From: an uncultured Oceanospirillales bacterium
GTDB taxonomy: Bacteria > Pseudomonadota > Gammaproteobacteria > Pseudomonadales > Endozoicomonadaceae
NCBI GenBank assembly: GCA_947040555.1
Contig: CAMRBW010000006.1
Location: 1 to 57,004, forward strand
Direction of reading: 5' to 3'
DNA length: 57,004 nt
This document shows positions 44,249 through 52,818 of this stretch, piece by piece. Under the pieces are notes generated by a model. The model made no database searches. It saw only the letters and a list, made by a program, of their open reading frames with translations, and was not told the DNA's origin. The position numbers and the translations under genes are program-made. Position 1 is the first letter of the stretch, and every line of letters starts with the position of its first letter.

Positions 44249-44318
44249 GATCTCTCCTGTGGTCGGTACCTATCCACAGACTAATACGATGGCTGCATAT
44301 AGTCACTAAAAACAGCCA

Positions 44319-44344
44319 CCGAAGGCCCAGAGCAAAGCCTTCGG
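44319..44344. terminator. Intrinsic terminator after galU
   Basis: CCGAAGGC (44319-44326) and GCCTTCGG (44337-44344) form an 8-bp stem with a 10-nt loop. On the minus strand it is followed by TGGCTGTTTTT, so it fits the galU end; T residues also follow on the plus strand. Confidence 0.75.
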
Positions 44345-44357
44345 TTTCTTTATCCGC

Positions 44358-45185
44358 TTAGCCTTTGAACAAATGCTCGTATACGTAATTTGTGGCAGAG
44401 ACAAATCCGGGAACACTGCCGCAGTCAAAACGGTTGCCCTTGAAGCGATACGCCAGTACACACCCTCTTTGTGCCTGAGTCATGATGGCGTCGGTGATCT
44501 GGATTTCGCCATTTTTGCCAGGAGGTGTCTCTTCGAGAATATCAAAGATATCGGGGGTGAGAATGTAACGCCCAATCACCGCCAGATTGCTGGGAGCATC
44601 TTCCTTGGAGGGCTTTTCGACCATGTCGGTGACGCGAATGAGATCATTGCCGATGGCATCGCCGGCAATCACACCATACTTGTGAATTTCATCTGTGGGA
44701 ACCTCTTCCACCGCAACGATGGTGCAGCGGAACTGATTGAACAGTTTGGCCATTTGAGCCATAACCCCAGGACCTTCCGGATTAATACAGAGGTCGTCGG
44801 CGAGAATGACGCCGAACGGGTTGTCGCCGATCAGAGTGCGTCCTGCCAGAATGGCGTGCCCCAGGCCATCCATCTCTTTCTGGCGGGTATAACTGAAGGT
44901 GCAGGCACTCATCAGTTCACGAATGCTGGTGAGGCGCTGCTCTTTACCGCTGCCGGCGATCTCTTTTTCCAGCTCGTAGCTGACATCGAAATGGTCTTCA
45001 ATCGCACGTTTTGTTCGCCCGGTCACAAATCCCATATCGGGTATGCCGGCATTCAAAGCCTCTTCAACGGCGTACTGGATAAGGGGTTTGTCCACGACCG
45101 GCATCATCTCTTTAGGCATGGACTTGGTGGCCGGAAGAAATCGGGTGCCGTAGCCGGCGACAGGGAAAAGACACTTGTTAAGCAT
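44358..45185 (-). CDS. galU: UTP-glucose-1-phosphate uridylyltransferase
   Basis: Makes UDP-glucose for polysaccharide and glycolipid synthesis. FPVAGYGTRFLPATKSMPKE is the nucleotidyltransferase signature, with VDKPLIQYAVEEAL, ILADDLC and the C-terminal KGNRFDCGSVPGFV. The frame runs to 45401, but ATG 45185 (MLNKCLFPVAG) gives 275 aa, the standard GalU length. UDP-glucose is the donor for bactoprenol glucosyltransferases, so it links in principle to the broken gtr locus, but galU is general. Confidence 0.95.
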   Translation of the reverse strand: MLNKCLFPVAGYGTRFLPATKSMPKEMMPVVDKPLIQYAVEEALNAGIPDMGFVTGRTKRAIEDHFDVSYELEKEIAGSGKEQRLTSIRELMSACTFSYTRQKEMDGLGHAILAGRTLIGDNPFGVILADDLCINPEGPGVMAQMAKLFNQFRCTIVAVEEVPTDEIHKYGVIAGDAIGNDLIRVTDMVEKPSKEDAPSNLAVIGRYILTPDIFDILEETPPGKNGEIQITDAIMTQAQRGCVLAYRFKGNRFDCGSVPGFVSATNYVYEHLFKG

Positions 45186-45391
45186 TATCAGTACTACTTT
45201 GGTTTGTGAATTACTGGTTATTATAAGCAGATGCTGTCTCTCCCAAGCACTACAATTTAAGACGATTTTCAGAATGCCAGAATATTTTTTCACTGACGAT
45301 AGTATCTCTCTGTACTGAAGCCTGTCTCTGTACTGAACTAGGAAGATGGTTCTGTGGTAAGGAGCCAGATTCAGCCAAGGAAAAAAGACTG

Positions 45392-46111
45392 ATGAAAACA
45401 AAAATAGATGTCCTTGTTGTTGGCGGTAACGGTGGTATCGGTTCGGCGCTGGTGCAGGCTTTTTTGGAGCAGGGCGAGCAGTTTTTTGTGCATGGAACCT
45501 GGTGTCACAATCGACCTCATTTTCATCACGACCGTCTGAGTTGGCACAACGTAGATATTGCCGATGAAGCCTCTATCGAGGCGCTGGCGGGCAAATTCGG
45601 GAAGCTGGATTACCTGATTAATGCGGTCGGAGTGTTGCACAACGACGAGGGGCAACCGGAGAAATCCATCAGCCAATTCAATCCGGATTTTTTTCTGATG
45701 AACGCGAGGGTGAATGCCATGCCTTCCCTGTTGCTGGCAAAACATTTTCAGCGGGCGCTGAAAGCGGCTGGTAAGAGTGTGTTCGCGGCATTATCGGCGA
45801 AAGTTGGCAGTGTTGGTGGTAATCGAATGGGGGGCTGGTACAGCTATCGTACCTCCAAGGCTGCTCTCAATCAGGCGTTGAAAACCTTGAGCATTGAGTG
45901 GCATCGCACACTTCCCGGCTGCTGTGTTGCGACTCTGCATCCCGGTACTGCGGATACGGCACTCTCCAAACCCTTCCAGTCGGGGGTATCAAAAGACAAA
46001 CTTTTTACTCCCCAGCACAGTGCGACCTGTCTGCTGGAAATTATTACCGATTTAACACCCGAGCAGACCGGACGGTTCTGGGCATGGGATGGCTCGGAAC
46101 TGCCATGGTAG
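45392..46111 (+). CDS. SDR family oxidoreductase (C-factor-like)
   Basis: Short-chain dehydrogenase with the NAD(P) motif VVGGNGGIGSAL (residues 10-20), NAVGVLHNDEG after the fourth strand, and the catalytic pair in YSYRTSKAAL. It resembles CsgA/C-factor-like SDRs often found in marine gammaproteobacteria. The 239-aa length is normal. It is divergent from galU; topB follows on the same strand after about 57 bp. Substrate unknown. Confidence 0.87.
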   Translation: MKTKIDVLVVGGNGGIGSALVQAFLEQGEQFFVHGTWCHNRPHFHHDRLSWHNVDIADEASIEALAGKFGKLDYLINAVGVLHNDEGQPEKSISQFNPDFFLMNARVNAMPSLLLAKHFQRALKAAGKSVFAALSAKVGSVGGNRMGGWYSYRTSKAALNQALKTLSIEWHRTLPGCCVATLHPGTADTALSKPFQSGVSKDKLFTPQHSATCLLEIITDLTPEQTGRFWAWDGSELPW

Positions 46112-46168
46112 CGAGTTGGGAAAATATCGGTTATTTATACAGCTTTGGAAACGGGAACTTCCGCAGAC

Positions 46169-48544
46169 ATGGCATCCGGCCCAGCAACGAATAACAAATC
46201 CATGAACAGCACTACAAGCAGGCCCACAAGCAGATCCACAAGTAAGCCCACAGGCAAACCGATAGTTGTTCTGGCAGAAAAACGGGACCAGGCTCGCCAG
46301 TTGGCTGAGGCTATGGGTTGGCGTATGAGCAGTGATTACGGTACCGGTCAGTGGGATGGACGCCCCGTCGCCATTGTCTGGGCTTCCGGTCATCTGCTCG
46401 GCATTATGGAGCCTCAGGAGCTCAAGCCCGATGCCAGCTGGAGTAATCCCGCGACGTTATTACCTATCCCCCGCAGCTTTGAGCTGAGCGTCACTCTTCC
46501 CGATAAGGGACGCAAAGGCAAAACGCCAAACCAGTATCTGAAAGTGATTCGTGAGCAGTTAAAAGGTGCTGGTGAGGTCATTGTCAGCACCGACCCGGAT
46601 CGCGAAGGCACCGCTATCGCCTGGCATATTCTCGAATATTGCCGTTTTCGAGGGCCGGTTCGTCACGCCTGGCTGGTGGATGGTCTGGATAAAGCGGCGG
46701 TGCGTAAAACCTTCAGCCGTCTGAAAGATGGTGAAGAGATGAAATCCTGGTTTCGTGCATCGGAAGCGCGCGCCCGTGCCGATTGGGCCTATCAGTTTGT
46801 GGTGCGGGCGCTGACCTGTTACGCACGACACGGTCGTATGGGCAATCTATTGGGACAAGGTTCGGGCCGGGAGTCGGTTGTTTCCGTCGGCAGAGTCCAG
46901 ACGCCAACACTGGCTCTGGTGGTTCAGCGCACCCGGGAGATTCGTGAATTTGTACCCAAAGATCACTTTCTCATCGATGGCACTTTTGATCTGGCTGGCC
47001 AGCGGGTAAAAGCACGTTACGCCCCGCAGGTCACCTCCGAGATTATTGATGCCATGCCCTCCGGCGTGCAGTGGGAGCCTTCCAAAAAAGTGGTGAAAGA
47101 GGGCGACCCGGAACCGCTGGATGCGCCGCTGTTTGTCGGAGAGGCGGAAGTGCAGGCGTTTCGGGAGCGTTTGCTGGCAGAGCGCGAGCGAGCCCTTGTT
47201 ATCTCCAGTCGCACCAAAGAGCTCAAGCGATACCCGCCCATGCCTTGCGACCTGGCCGAGTTTCAGGCGGAGATGAACAAGGCCGCCGGCCTGACGGCGG
47301 CACAGGCGCAAAAGGTGCTGGAGAAGCTATACAACGATGGTCTTGTCACCTATCCCCGCACCGAACACGCAGAACTGCCGCTTTCCCTTTATGAGCCCGG
47401 TGAGCGCAATCCGGTGCTTGAGCACTTGGCTCGAATGCCATCTCTTGGTGCTGCGGCAGCCAGGGCAAAAGATATCCACAACGGTCAGGACACCACTTAC
47501 CGCTCGTTCCGCCCCGGCTGTTTTACCAGCAAGCCGATGGAGCACTACGGCATTATTCCCACTCGCAAGGCGGCCTCACTGGAGCGAATGCCCCGACAGG
47601 AGCAGCAGGCCTATGAAATCGTTGCCCGACGCTATGTGCAGGCGATGTGGCCACCGGCGAAGATTCTTGAACAGAAGCTGGGTTTTGCCGTTCCGGCAGA
47701 AGATCTGCTCGGCCACCGCTACAGTCGGTTCGCCACCACGCTGAACGTAGTGCAGGACCCCGGCTGGATGCTCGCCTTTCCGCCGGAGAAAGATAAGCCG
47801 GATACTCTCCAGCCGTTTCCGGTCAGCAAAAATATGCCTGCGCCGTTAACGGCGGTTGATCTGCAGACCCGTACGACCCGGCCTCAGCCCTGGTTTTCCG
47901 ACCGTTCATTGATCAAGGCGATGAAGTCGGTTGGTCGCCATGTTCGTGACCCCCTGTTACGCAAGCGGTTGCGGGACAGCGCCGGTATCGGCACACCGGC
48001 AACCCGCAGTACCATTCTGGAAACCTTGCTGACGAGGGGATTTGTGACTCGAAAAGGTCAGCGACTGGAGAGCACCCCCAAAGGTGAGGCGCTGGTCAAT
48101 GATCTGCCACTCTGGCTGGTGCAGGTGGAGACGACGGCGATGTGGGAGGATTGGCTCAATCGTATCTGTGAGCTGAGAAGTGACGATGTCATTGCTGCTA
48201 CTCAGCGGGATCGGTTCGTGAATCGCCAGCTGGATCGACTGGAGCAGTATCTGCAAGAGCTTCAGCAGCAGCACGGCCCGGTATCGGGTTATGTCTCTTC
48301 TGGTGGTTCGGGTGGTTCGGGCACTGAGGGTGGCCCACGTAAACCGACAGCCAAAATGCTCAATTTCGCCAAAGCTATCGCCAAACAAATGGGACAACCT
48401 TTGCCTCAGAACGCTATGACGGACGGACGCGCCTGCAGTGCCTTTATTGATGCCAACAAAGGCTGTATGAACAAACAGGCTAACGCTGCCGGAACCGATC
48501 AATCACAGAGTAATCGGTTACAGAAAAGAGCTGAGTCTGTATAG
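46169..48544 (+). CDS. topB: DNA topoisomerase III, TraE-type
   Basis: Type IA topoisomerase. The TOPRIM domain (KPIVVLAEKRDQARQLAEAM, VSTDPDREGTAIAWHIL) is followed by the cleavage domains, with the active-site tyrosine in GLVTYPRTEHAELP and IGTPATRSTILETLL. There is no C-terminal zinc ribbon; the end (KPTAKMLNFAKAIAKQMGQP, then CSAFIDANKGC) resembles plasmid- and ICE-borne TraE-type enzymes more than chromosomal TopB. The N-terminus has a repetitive Thr/Ser/Pro/Lys stretch. Start uncertain: TTG 46145, ATG 46169 or ATG 46202, none with a clear ribosome site. No other conjugation gene lies nearby. Confidence 0.88.
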   Translation: MASGPATNNKSMNSTTSRPTSRSTSKPTGKPIVVLAEKRDQARQLAEAMGWRMSSDYGTGQWDGRPVAIVWASGHLLGIMEPQELKPDASWSNPATLLPIPRSFELSVTLPDKGRKGKTPNQYLKVIREQLKGAGEVIVSTDPDREGTAIAWHILEYCRFRGPVRHAWLVDGLDKAAVRKTFSRLKDGEEMKSWFRASEARARADWAYQFVVRALTCYARHGRMGNLLGQGSGRESVVSVGRVQTPTLALVVQRTREIREFVPKDHFLIDGTFDLAGQRVKARYAPQVTSEIIDAMPSGVQWEPSKKVVKEGDPEPLDAPLFVGEAEVQAFRERLLAERERALVISSRTKELKRYPPMPCDLAEFQAEMNKAAGLTAAQAQKVLEKLYNDGLVTYPRTEHAELPLSLYEPGERNPVLEHLARMPSLGAAAARAKDIHNGQDTTYRSFRPGCFTSKPMEHYGIIPTRKAASLERMPRQEQQAYEIVARRYVQAMWPPAKILEQKLGFAVPAEDLLGHRYSRFATTLNVVQDPGWMLAFPPEKDKPDTLQPFPVSKNMPAPLTAVDLQTRTTRPQPWFSDRSLIKAMKSVGRHVRDPLLRKRLRDSAGIGTPATRSTILETLLTRGFVTRKGQRLESTPKGEALVNDLPLWLVQVETTAMWEDWLNRICELRSDDVIAATQRDRFVNRQLDRLEQYLQELQQQHGPVSGYVSSGGSGGSGTEGGPRKPTAKMLNFAKAIAKQMGQPLPQNAMTDGRACSAFIDANKGCMNKQANAAGTDQSQSNRLQKRAESV

Positions 48545-48624
48545 GCTGTAACAAATCAAAACCATAATACTGCGCTCCTTGTCTATTCCTTATCTATAGT
48601 GCTTGGGTACGGAAAAATAGGAGC

Positions 48625-48810
48625 ATGGCAAACAGCGTGTTTCGTGGATTGCATCTTTTAGTGTCGGTTGTACTGGCAATATGTCTGTTTACGGTATTAT
48701 TGTCGTCAACGGTTTTTGCTGAACAGAATATTTTTACGGAGCCAGAGACGCGGGCCGGTCTGGGGCTAGATATTGCTAAAACTCCCCTTACGTCTGGATC
48801 TGACAGGTAA
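48625..48810 (+). CDS. Short secreted peptide or gene remnant
   Basis: 61 codons: a clear signal peptide (LLVSVVLAICLFTVLLSSTVFA, about residues 11-32, cleaved after AFA-type end) followed by only 29 mature residues (EQNIFTEPETRAGLGLDIAK...). AGGAG lies just one base before the ATG, which is tight. No homologue recognised. It may be the surviving start of a longer secreted gene. Confidence 0.4.
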   Translation: MANSVFRGLHLLVSVVLAICLFTVLLSSTVFAEQNIFTEPETRAGLGLDIAKTPLTSGSDR

Positions 48811-48834
48811 AAAATTTTATGACCAGCCTGCGGG

Positions 48835-50061
48835 CTATGGGCGAGCCTCTATTTCGGGGCTCGGAGGTGGGATCTTTTTGTGCCGTAAGCTCTCTTTATC
48901 AGGACAATTTATACGATAGCCACTCTCCCGGATTAGCTCACAGAGGTAACCGGAAATGATGCGGTGTGTCCGGTTCGTCACATGCACCTGATCCCAGAAC
49001 AGGTAGTCTTCAGGATCATCCTGCTGTACATCTGTCGATGTAATGTCAAGCATGCTGACCATGCCGGGGTTGCGCTCGCAGCTAGGTATATAAATATTGG
49101 TGCAGACCTCATCTGGCGTATGAAACTGGTTGTCGGGATCAAGCATGATCTGTCGAAAAATAAAACCGACATCAAGAGTAGTCAGTTTTACTTCTGGCCA
49201 TGCTTTTCGTATGAGTGAGGCGAATGTGCCAATGTATTTGTTGTGCTCTTCTCCCGATGAGATTATCTGGTCGCGACGGTGGCCTTTGTGAAAACAGGGG
49301 ACCAGAGAGTAGTCCGGCATCATGCCCCAGAATATATGTCGAGCGCCTGCGTTGATAAGGTAGCGGATATTTTCGAACTGACGGGATGCAACAATCTGAG
49401 AGTCGGTAAATCCGTTTAGATAGTCATTACCATTGAAAAAAAGACCATAGATAACGTCCGGATCCAGGACGGGATTCCTGGCAAGAAATACCGAAACGAC
49501 CTCATTTAAACCGGGTGGCATAACCTTGCCCTGGAAAAACAGACGCAACTCCGGCAGGTATTGCAGCTCCCAGGAGTGTACTACGGTGTCGATCAGGTTT
49601 GTTGACCAACTCGCCCCAAAAGCCAGATTCTGATACTGCTCAGGATCGGTAATATCAAGCCCGGCATAATCAACTAAATATTCAACGGCCACAGGCCCAT
49701 TAGAGAAAAAACCCCGGTCATAAGGAGGCCTCGGGAAAACAGGGAAGGACGCAAAACTTGGCCCGACAGTACTGATTGCTCCTGTTAGTTTTCCGCCGAC
49801 AAAATCCCTGAAATAGTTTGTGTCATAGTTTTGATTGAATGGATCAGGCAACCCCGAATAGTAGTGAGTCAGACGCCATGTATTGCCGTTGTCGGAGAGG
49901 CTGTCACCAAAAACGACCAAACCTTTAATGGCAATTCCCTCCCCCTGATCGGCCCGTTCAATCTCTTGAGAACAGGCCATCCGAGTGTCAGCAGGATTGA
50001 ACAAAACAGCTTGTCCGAAAAATAGCCAGCATAGTACGGAACTCGTTTTTCTGGTAGACAT
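48835..50061 (-). CDS. GDSL-family lipase/esterase, secreted
   Basis: SGNH hydrolase: block I VVFGDSLSDNGNTWRL supplies the catalytic serine, block III is near LFFNGNDYLNGF, and block V FWDQVHVTNRTH supplies Asp and His. An N-terminal signal-type segment (SSVLCWLFFGQAVLFNPADT) points to export. The frame opens at 50133, but ATG 50061 (MSTRKTSSVLCW) places the signal at the N-terminus. It resembles phospholipase/thermolabile hemolysin-like GDSL proteins of marine bacteria. Cysteines in the C-terminal half may form disulfides. Single gene; natural substrate not known. Confidence 0.85.
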   Translation of the reverse strand: MSTRKTSSVLCWLFFGQAVLFNPADTRMACSQEIERADQGEGIAIKGLVVFGDSLSDNGNTWRLTHYYSGLPDPFNQNYDTNYFRDFVGGKLTGAISTVGPSFASFPVFPRPPYDRGFFSNGPVAVEYLVDYAGLDITDPEQYQNLAFGASWSTNLIDTVVHSWELQYLPELRLFFQGKVMPPGLNEVVSVFLARNPVLDPDVIYGLFFNGNDYLNGFTDSQIVASRQFENIRYLINAGARHIFWGMMPDYSLVPCFHKGHRRDQIISSGEEHNKYIGTFASLIRKAWPEVKLTTLDVGFIFRQIMLDPDNQFHTPDEVCTNIYIPSCERNPGMVSMLDITSTDVQQDDPEDYLFWDQVHVTNRTHRIISGYLCELIRESGYRINCPDKESLRHKKIPPPSPEIEARP

Positions 50062-50218
50062 GAATATTTGGTTTCCATTGCGTATTGTTTTTTCCGGACC
50101 GGTATGGGCTTCCAGCCTGAAGTCCGTAATCATGAGAGGGAAAGAGTGTAGCAGGTGGGTTTGTCAGCACATGGGATTTGGCAAACAATAGGAGGCAGTA
50201 ACCAATCAGGGAGTGTAT

Positions 50219-50530
50219 ATGTCATTCTATCGCTGGCAGGGGAAAAATCTTATTATCGCTTGTCACCTGCAGCCGCGTGCCAGCCGGGATGAGTTTGCCG
50301 GACTCCATGGCGACAGCTTGAAAATACGGATAAAAGCACCGCCTGTTGAAGGCAAGGCCAATGAGTATTTAGTGAAGTTTCTGGCCAAGCAATTCGGGGT
50401 GGCCAAGCGTAATATCACAATAATAAGCGGTGAATTAAGCAGAGAGAAACGGGTCTCTGTTGAAGAGCCTGCAAAAATTCCGGCCGATCTGGCTATTTTG
50501 GGTTTTCAGGATGCCGGATTTTCAGGATAA
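50219..50530 (+). CDS. yggU: YggU family protein (DUF167)
   Basis: 103-aa protein of the DUF167/YggU family, function unknown. HLQPRASRDEFAGLHGDSLK, IRIKAPPVEGKANEYLVKFLA and VTIISGELSREKRVSVE-like ITIISGELSREKRV are the conserved blocks. A GTG at 50213 is also in frame, but ATG 50219 has AGGGAG 6 nt upstream. The protein is slightly longer than usual at the C-terminus (ILGFQDAGFSG). Divergent from the GDSL lipase. Confidence 0.9.
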   Translation: MSFYRWQGKNLIIACHLQPRASRDEFAGLHGDSLKIRIKAPPVEGKANEYLVKFLAKQFGVAKRNITIISGELSREKRVSVEEPAKIPADLAILGFQDAGFSG

Positions 50531-50644
50531 ATAGGAAACTCGTCACATTTATCCTTATCCGAATTATTCGAATTATCCGAAGTGCGTTTATAACAGGACA
50601 CGGTATTCTGGCCGTGTTTCCCAATCTGACAGAGAAACAAGGTA

Positions 50645-51466
50645 GTGGCAGATTTTAACCTGACGGACTTTTTTGACATTACATACTTTTTTGGGGCTGC
50701 GAACTATTTGAACAACTTTTTTGAAGCGGAATTCATTCCTGTTCACTTTTATCCTCTGATACTGCTGGCGGTCATCAGCGTGCTGGTATTGCTGATATAC
50801 CTCATCTTCCGTCGCAGGGGAGCTGTCTCGATGCACTTAAGAGCATCGTTGCTTAATGGCTCTTATCGCTCGTTTTATGGCTTGCTGGAAATGGCTGTGC
50901 ATAAGCACTTTAGTCTGTTCCATAATGTTCCTGTTAGCCATGTGATCCAGCACCGTGGGCCGGTCAGCCCGTTGCCGGCAAAATTACGTAATGGTTTCAT
51001 TGATCTGTTGCTTTGCGAAAAAGGCACCCTGATACCAAAGTGCGCGATCATTCTGATTGAGCCGGGTTGTCGAAAGAAGCGGGACAAGGAGATCAAACAG
51101 CTGCGTCACTTTTGTGATCGGTTGCATCTCTCTCTGCTGGTGTATGAAGCACGCGGTACTTTTGAGTTCGCCAAACTTCAGCAAGATGTTTACCAATCCA
51201 CGGGTATGGCGGAGCTTCTGGGTACTGATGGCATCATCAGTGGTGCCCGACCATCCGAGGTGAAGGAATCTGGGGGACAACGCTGTGAAAAATGTGGTTC
51301 TGCCATGGTTTCAAAAATGATCCAGAGAGGTCGGCGAGCTGGTCAGCAGGCTCTGGTATGCGGGGCGCACCCGGTATGTCGCTATGTCATTTCTCCAGAC
51401 TCCCCAGGCTCTGAATCCAAAGAAGTCGTCGAGCGGCTTGATAAAAGCCTTGATTTAATCTGTTAA
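50645..51466 (+). CDS. Membrane-anchored DUF2726 protein with C4 zinc finger
   Basis: 273 aa. An N-terminal aromatic-rich segment and one transmembrane helix (about residues 34-56) precede a DUF2726-type domain (about 65-195; GFIDLLLCEKGTLIPKCAIILI), a fold related to restriction-like nucleases. The C-terminal topoisomerase-type zinc finger has C214, C217, C239 and C245 (RCEKCGSAMV...LVCGAHPVCRY). GTG start with AAGG just upstream. The combination suggests a membrane-tethered nucleic-acid-binding protein; activity unproven. Confidence 0.72.
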   Translation: MADFNLTDFFDITYFFGAANYLNNFFEAEFIPVHFYPLILLAVISVLVLLIYLIFRRRGAVSMHLRASLLNGSYRSFYGLLEMAVHKHFSLFHNVPVSHVIQHRGPVSPLPAKLRNGFIDLLLCEKGTLIPKCAIILIEPGCRKKRDKEIKQLRHFCDRLHLSLLVYEARGTFEFAKLQQDVYQSTGMAELLGTDGIISGARPSEVKESGGQRCEKCGSAMVSKMIQRGRRAGQQALVCGAHPVCRYVISPDSPGSESKEVVERLDKSLDLIC

Positions 51467-51560
51467 GGGAATGCGCTGATAAAAGCATGCCGTCGTCATC
51501 CCCGCGAAGGCGGTGAGCCACTGCTCGCGATAGATTCCCGCCTTCGCAGGAATGACGGTG
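51467..51560. repeat. REP-like repeat, copy 3, in a long inverted arrangement
   Basis: Starts at the DUF2726 stop codon. A left arm (about 51489-51514, CGTCATCCCCGCGAAGGCGG inside it) faces a right arm (about 51536-51558, CCCGCCTTCGCAGGAATGAC inside it) across a 22-nt centre, making a stem of roughly 20 bp with few mismatches. The left flank GGGAATGCGCTGATAAAAGC corresponds to the flank of copy 2 at 34232. Such paired REPs often act as transcript ends or gyrase/IHF sites. Confidence 0.8.
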
Positions 51561-51622
51561 AGTCGGTATGTTTTTCAATGCTGCACCGTTAAGTGGGTTT
51601 TAATCCGATCGAAGGGTGTGGC

Positions 51623-52606
51623 TCAGGTGGAAACAATTTCGGAAACCCGGATAAGCTCGGCATCTATATCCGGACGCTCTTTGCAGGCTTTCTCCAGGCC
51701 TGTGAGAGAGATGCGATTGTTTCTCAACCCGACCATCACGCCAGAGGTTCCATCGCGCAAAGTATCGACAGCAGCTACTCCCAGACGGCTGGCGAGCACG
51801 CGGTCGGTGCAGGTGGGGCTGCCACCACGCTGCAGGTGGCCGAGCACTGTGACTTTCGAACTGTAGCCGGGCAGTGTCTCCTCAACGGCTTTGGCCAGTT
51901 CGTACACGCCGCCACTTTTGTCACCTTCGGCCACGACGACGATGCTGGAGGTTTTACCGGCCCGCCCACTGCGTTCCAGGGATTGCAGCAGGTAATCAAG
52001 TCCTCGGGACTGTTCAGGAATCAGAATCTCTTCACTGCCCGCACCAATGCCACTGTAAAGTGCGATGTAGCCAGCATCTCGCCCCATGACTTCGATAAAA
52101 AAGAGGCGGTTATGGGAGGTTGCCGTATCCCGGATTTTGTCAATGGCACTTTGCACTGTGTTAATGGCGGTATCAAAGCCGATGGTGAAATCTGTACCGT
52201 AAATGTCGTTATCAATAGTGCCTGGAATACCGACGACAGAGACCTTGTGTTCGCGAGACAGCGCCACCGCCCCGGTGAAAGAACCATCACCGCCAATCAC
52301 GACCAGGGCATCAATACCTTCAGCCTCCAGCCGCTCAGCCGCCTGAGTTCGGCCTTCCGGTTTGTAGAACTCCATACAGCGCGCTGATTTCAGGAAGGTG
52401 CCACCCAGATTGATAATATTGGAGACAGAAAGGCTGTTGAGGGGTTTCAGCTCGCCCCCTAAAAGGCCACTATAACCCTCTGGAATACCCGTCACCTTAA
52501 GGCCATGGTGAAGTGCACAGCGCACCACCGCGCGGATGGCGGCATTCATGCCAGGGGCATCGCCGCCGGAGGTTAATACACCAATATGTTTCAGTGAAGA
52601 TGTCAT
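51623..52606 (-). CDS. pfkA: ATP-dependent 6-phosphofructokinase
   Basis: Commits fructose-6-phosphate to glycolysis. GVLTSGGDAPGMNAAIRAVV, VVIGGDGSFTGA (GGDGS of ATP-type enzymes), the catalytic GIPGTIDNDIYGTDFTIGFD and EVMGRDAGYIALYS are all present. The 327-aa length fits a bacterial PfkA. The GGDG with G rather than D at the ATP site marks the ATP-dependent, not pyrophosphate-dependent, class. A small separate transcript unit with its own terminator (52702-52818) lies upstream on the same strand. Confidence 0.95.
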   Translation of the reverse strand: MTSSLKHIGVLTSGGDAPGMNAAIRAVVRCALHHGLKVTGIPEGYSGLLGGELKPLNSLSVSNIINLGGTFLKSARCMEFYKPEGRTQAAERLEAEGIDALVVIGGDGSFTGAVALSREHKVSVVGIPGTIDNDIYGTDFTIGFDTAINTVQSAIDKIRDTATSHNRLFFIEVMGRDAGYIALYSGIGAGSEEILIPEQSRGLDYLLQSLERSGRAGKTSSIVVVAEGDKSGGVYELAKAVEETLPGYSSKVTVLGHLQRGGSPTCTDRVLASRLGVAAVDTLRDGTSGVMVGLRNNRISLTGLEKACKERPDIDAELIRVSEIVST

Positions 52607-52701
52607 ATTCCCTACACACCTGTTGCATCAAAATGACAGCGAGTATGGAACAACTACCATAATTCGCCATTTTTACCGTGGATTTTATCGGTGGCCGGTG
52701 A

Positions 52702-52724
52702 GCAAAAAGAGCCGGCGAACCGGC
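52702..52724 (-). terminator. Intrinsic terminator with UUCG loop between a small ORF and pfkA
   Basis: Read on the minus strand: GCCGG (52724-52720), TTCG loop, CCGGC (52715-52711), then TCTTTTTGC (52710-52702). A GC-rich stem with a stable tetraloop and a T-run is a classic terminator. It ends transcripts 41 bp after the 17-codon ORF, about 96 bp before the pfkA start, so it could also work as an attenuator of pfkA. Confidence 0.75.
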
Positions 52725-52764
52725 ATTTTCACAACATATTAATTTACAGTATGGACGACAGGGC

Positions 52765-52818
52765 TTACGAACCAATGAGAAATGACTGGAAACCTGTGTC
52801 AGCAGATGATGTAGACAT
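52765..52818 (-). CDS. 17-aa small ORF / leader peptide upstream of pfkA
   Basis: ATG at 52818 encodes MSTSSADTGFQSFLIGS and ends in TAA. It has the best ribosome site of the area, AAGGAG (52831-52826) with 7-nt spacing, preceded by AAAACAAACAACAAGG, an (AAN)n-type tract that overlaps it. A terminator follows 41 bp later. Ribosome site, ORF and terminator in 120 bp look like a dedicated small transcript: a leader peptide with attenuation of pfkA, a small protein, or an sRNA with a peptide. The peptide has no run of a regulatory amino acid; four serines and two threonines stand out. Family unknown. Confidence 0.45.
   Translation of the reverse strand: MSTSSADTGFQSFLIGS

Noticed and set aside
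46169..48544. Integrative conjugative element around topB
   Set aside because: Neighbours are galU, an SDR, a lipase and yggU. No relaxase, coupling protein or mating-pair genes are present.
51593..52387. 264-codon open frame antisense to pfkA
   Set aside because: It mirrors the pfkA coding region. The pfkA motifs are unmistakable and this frame has no independent support.
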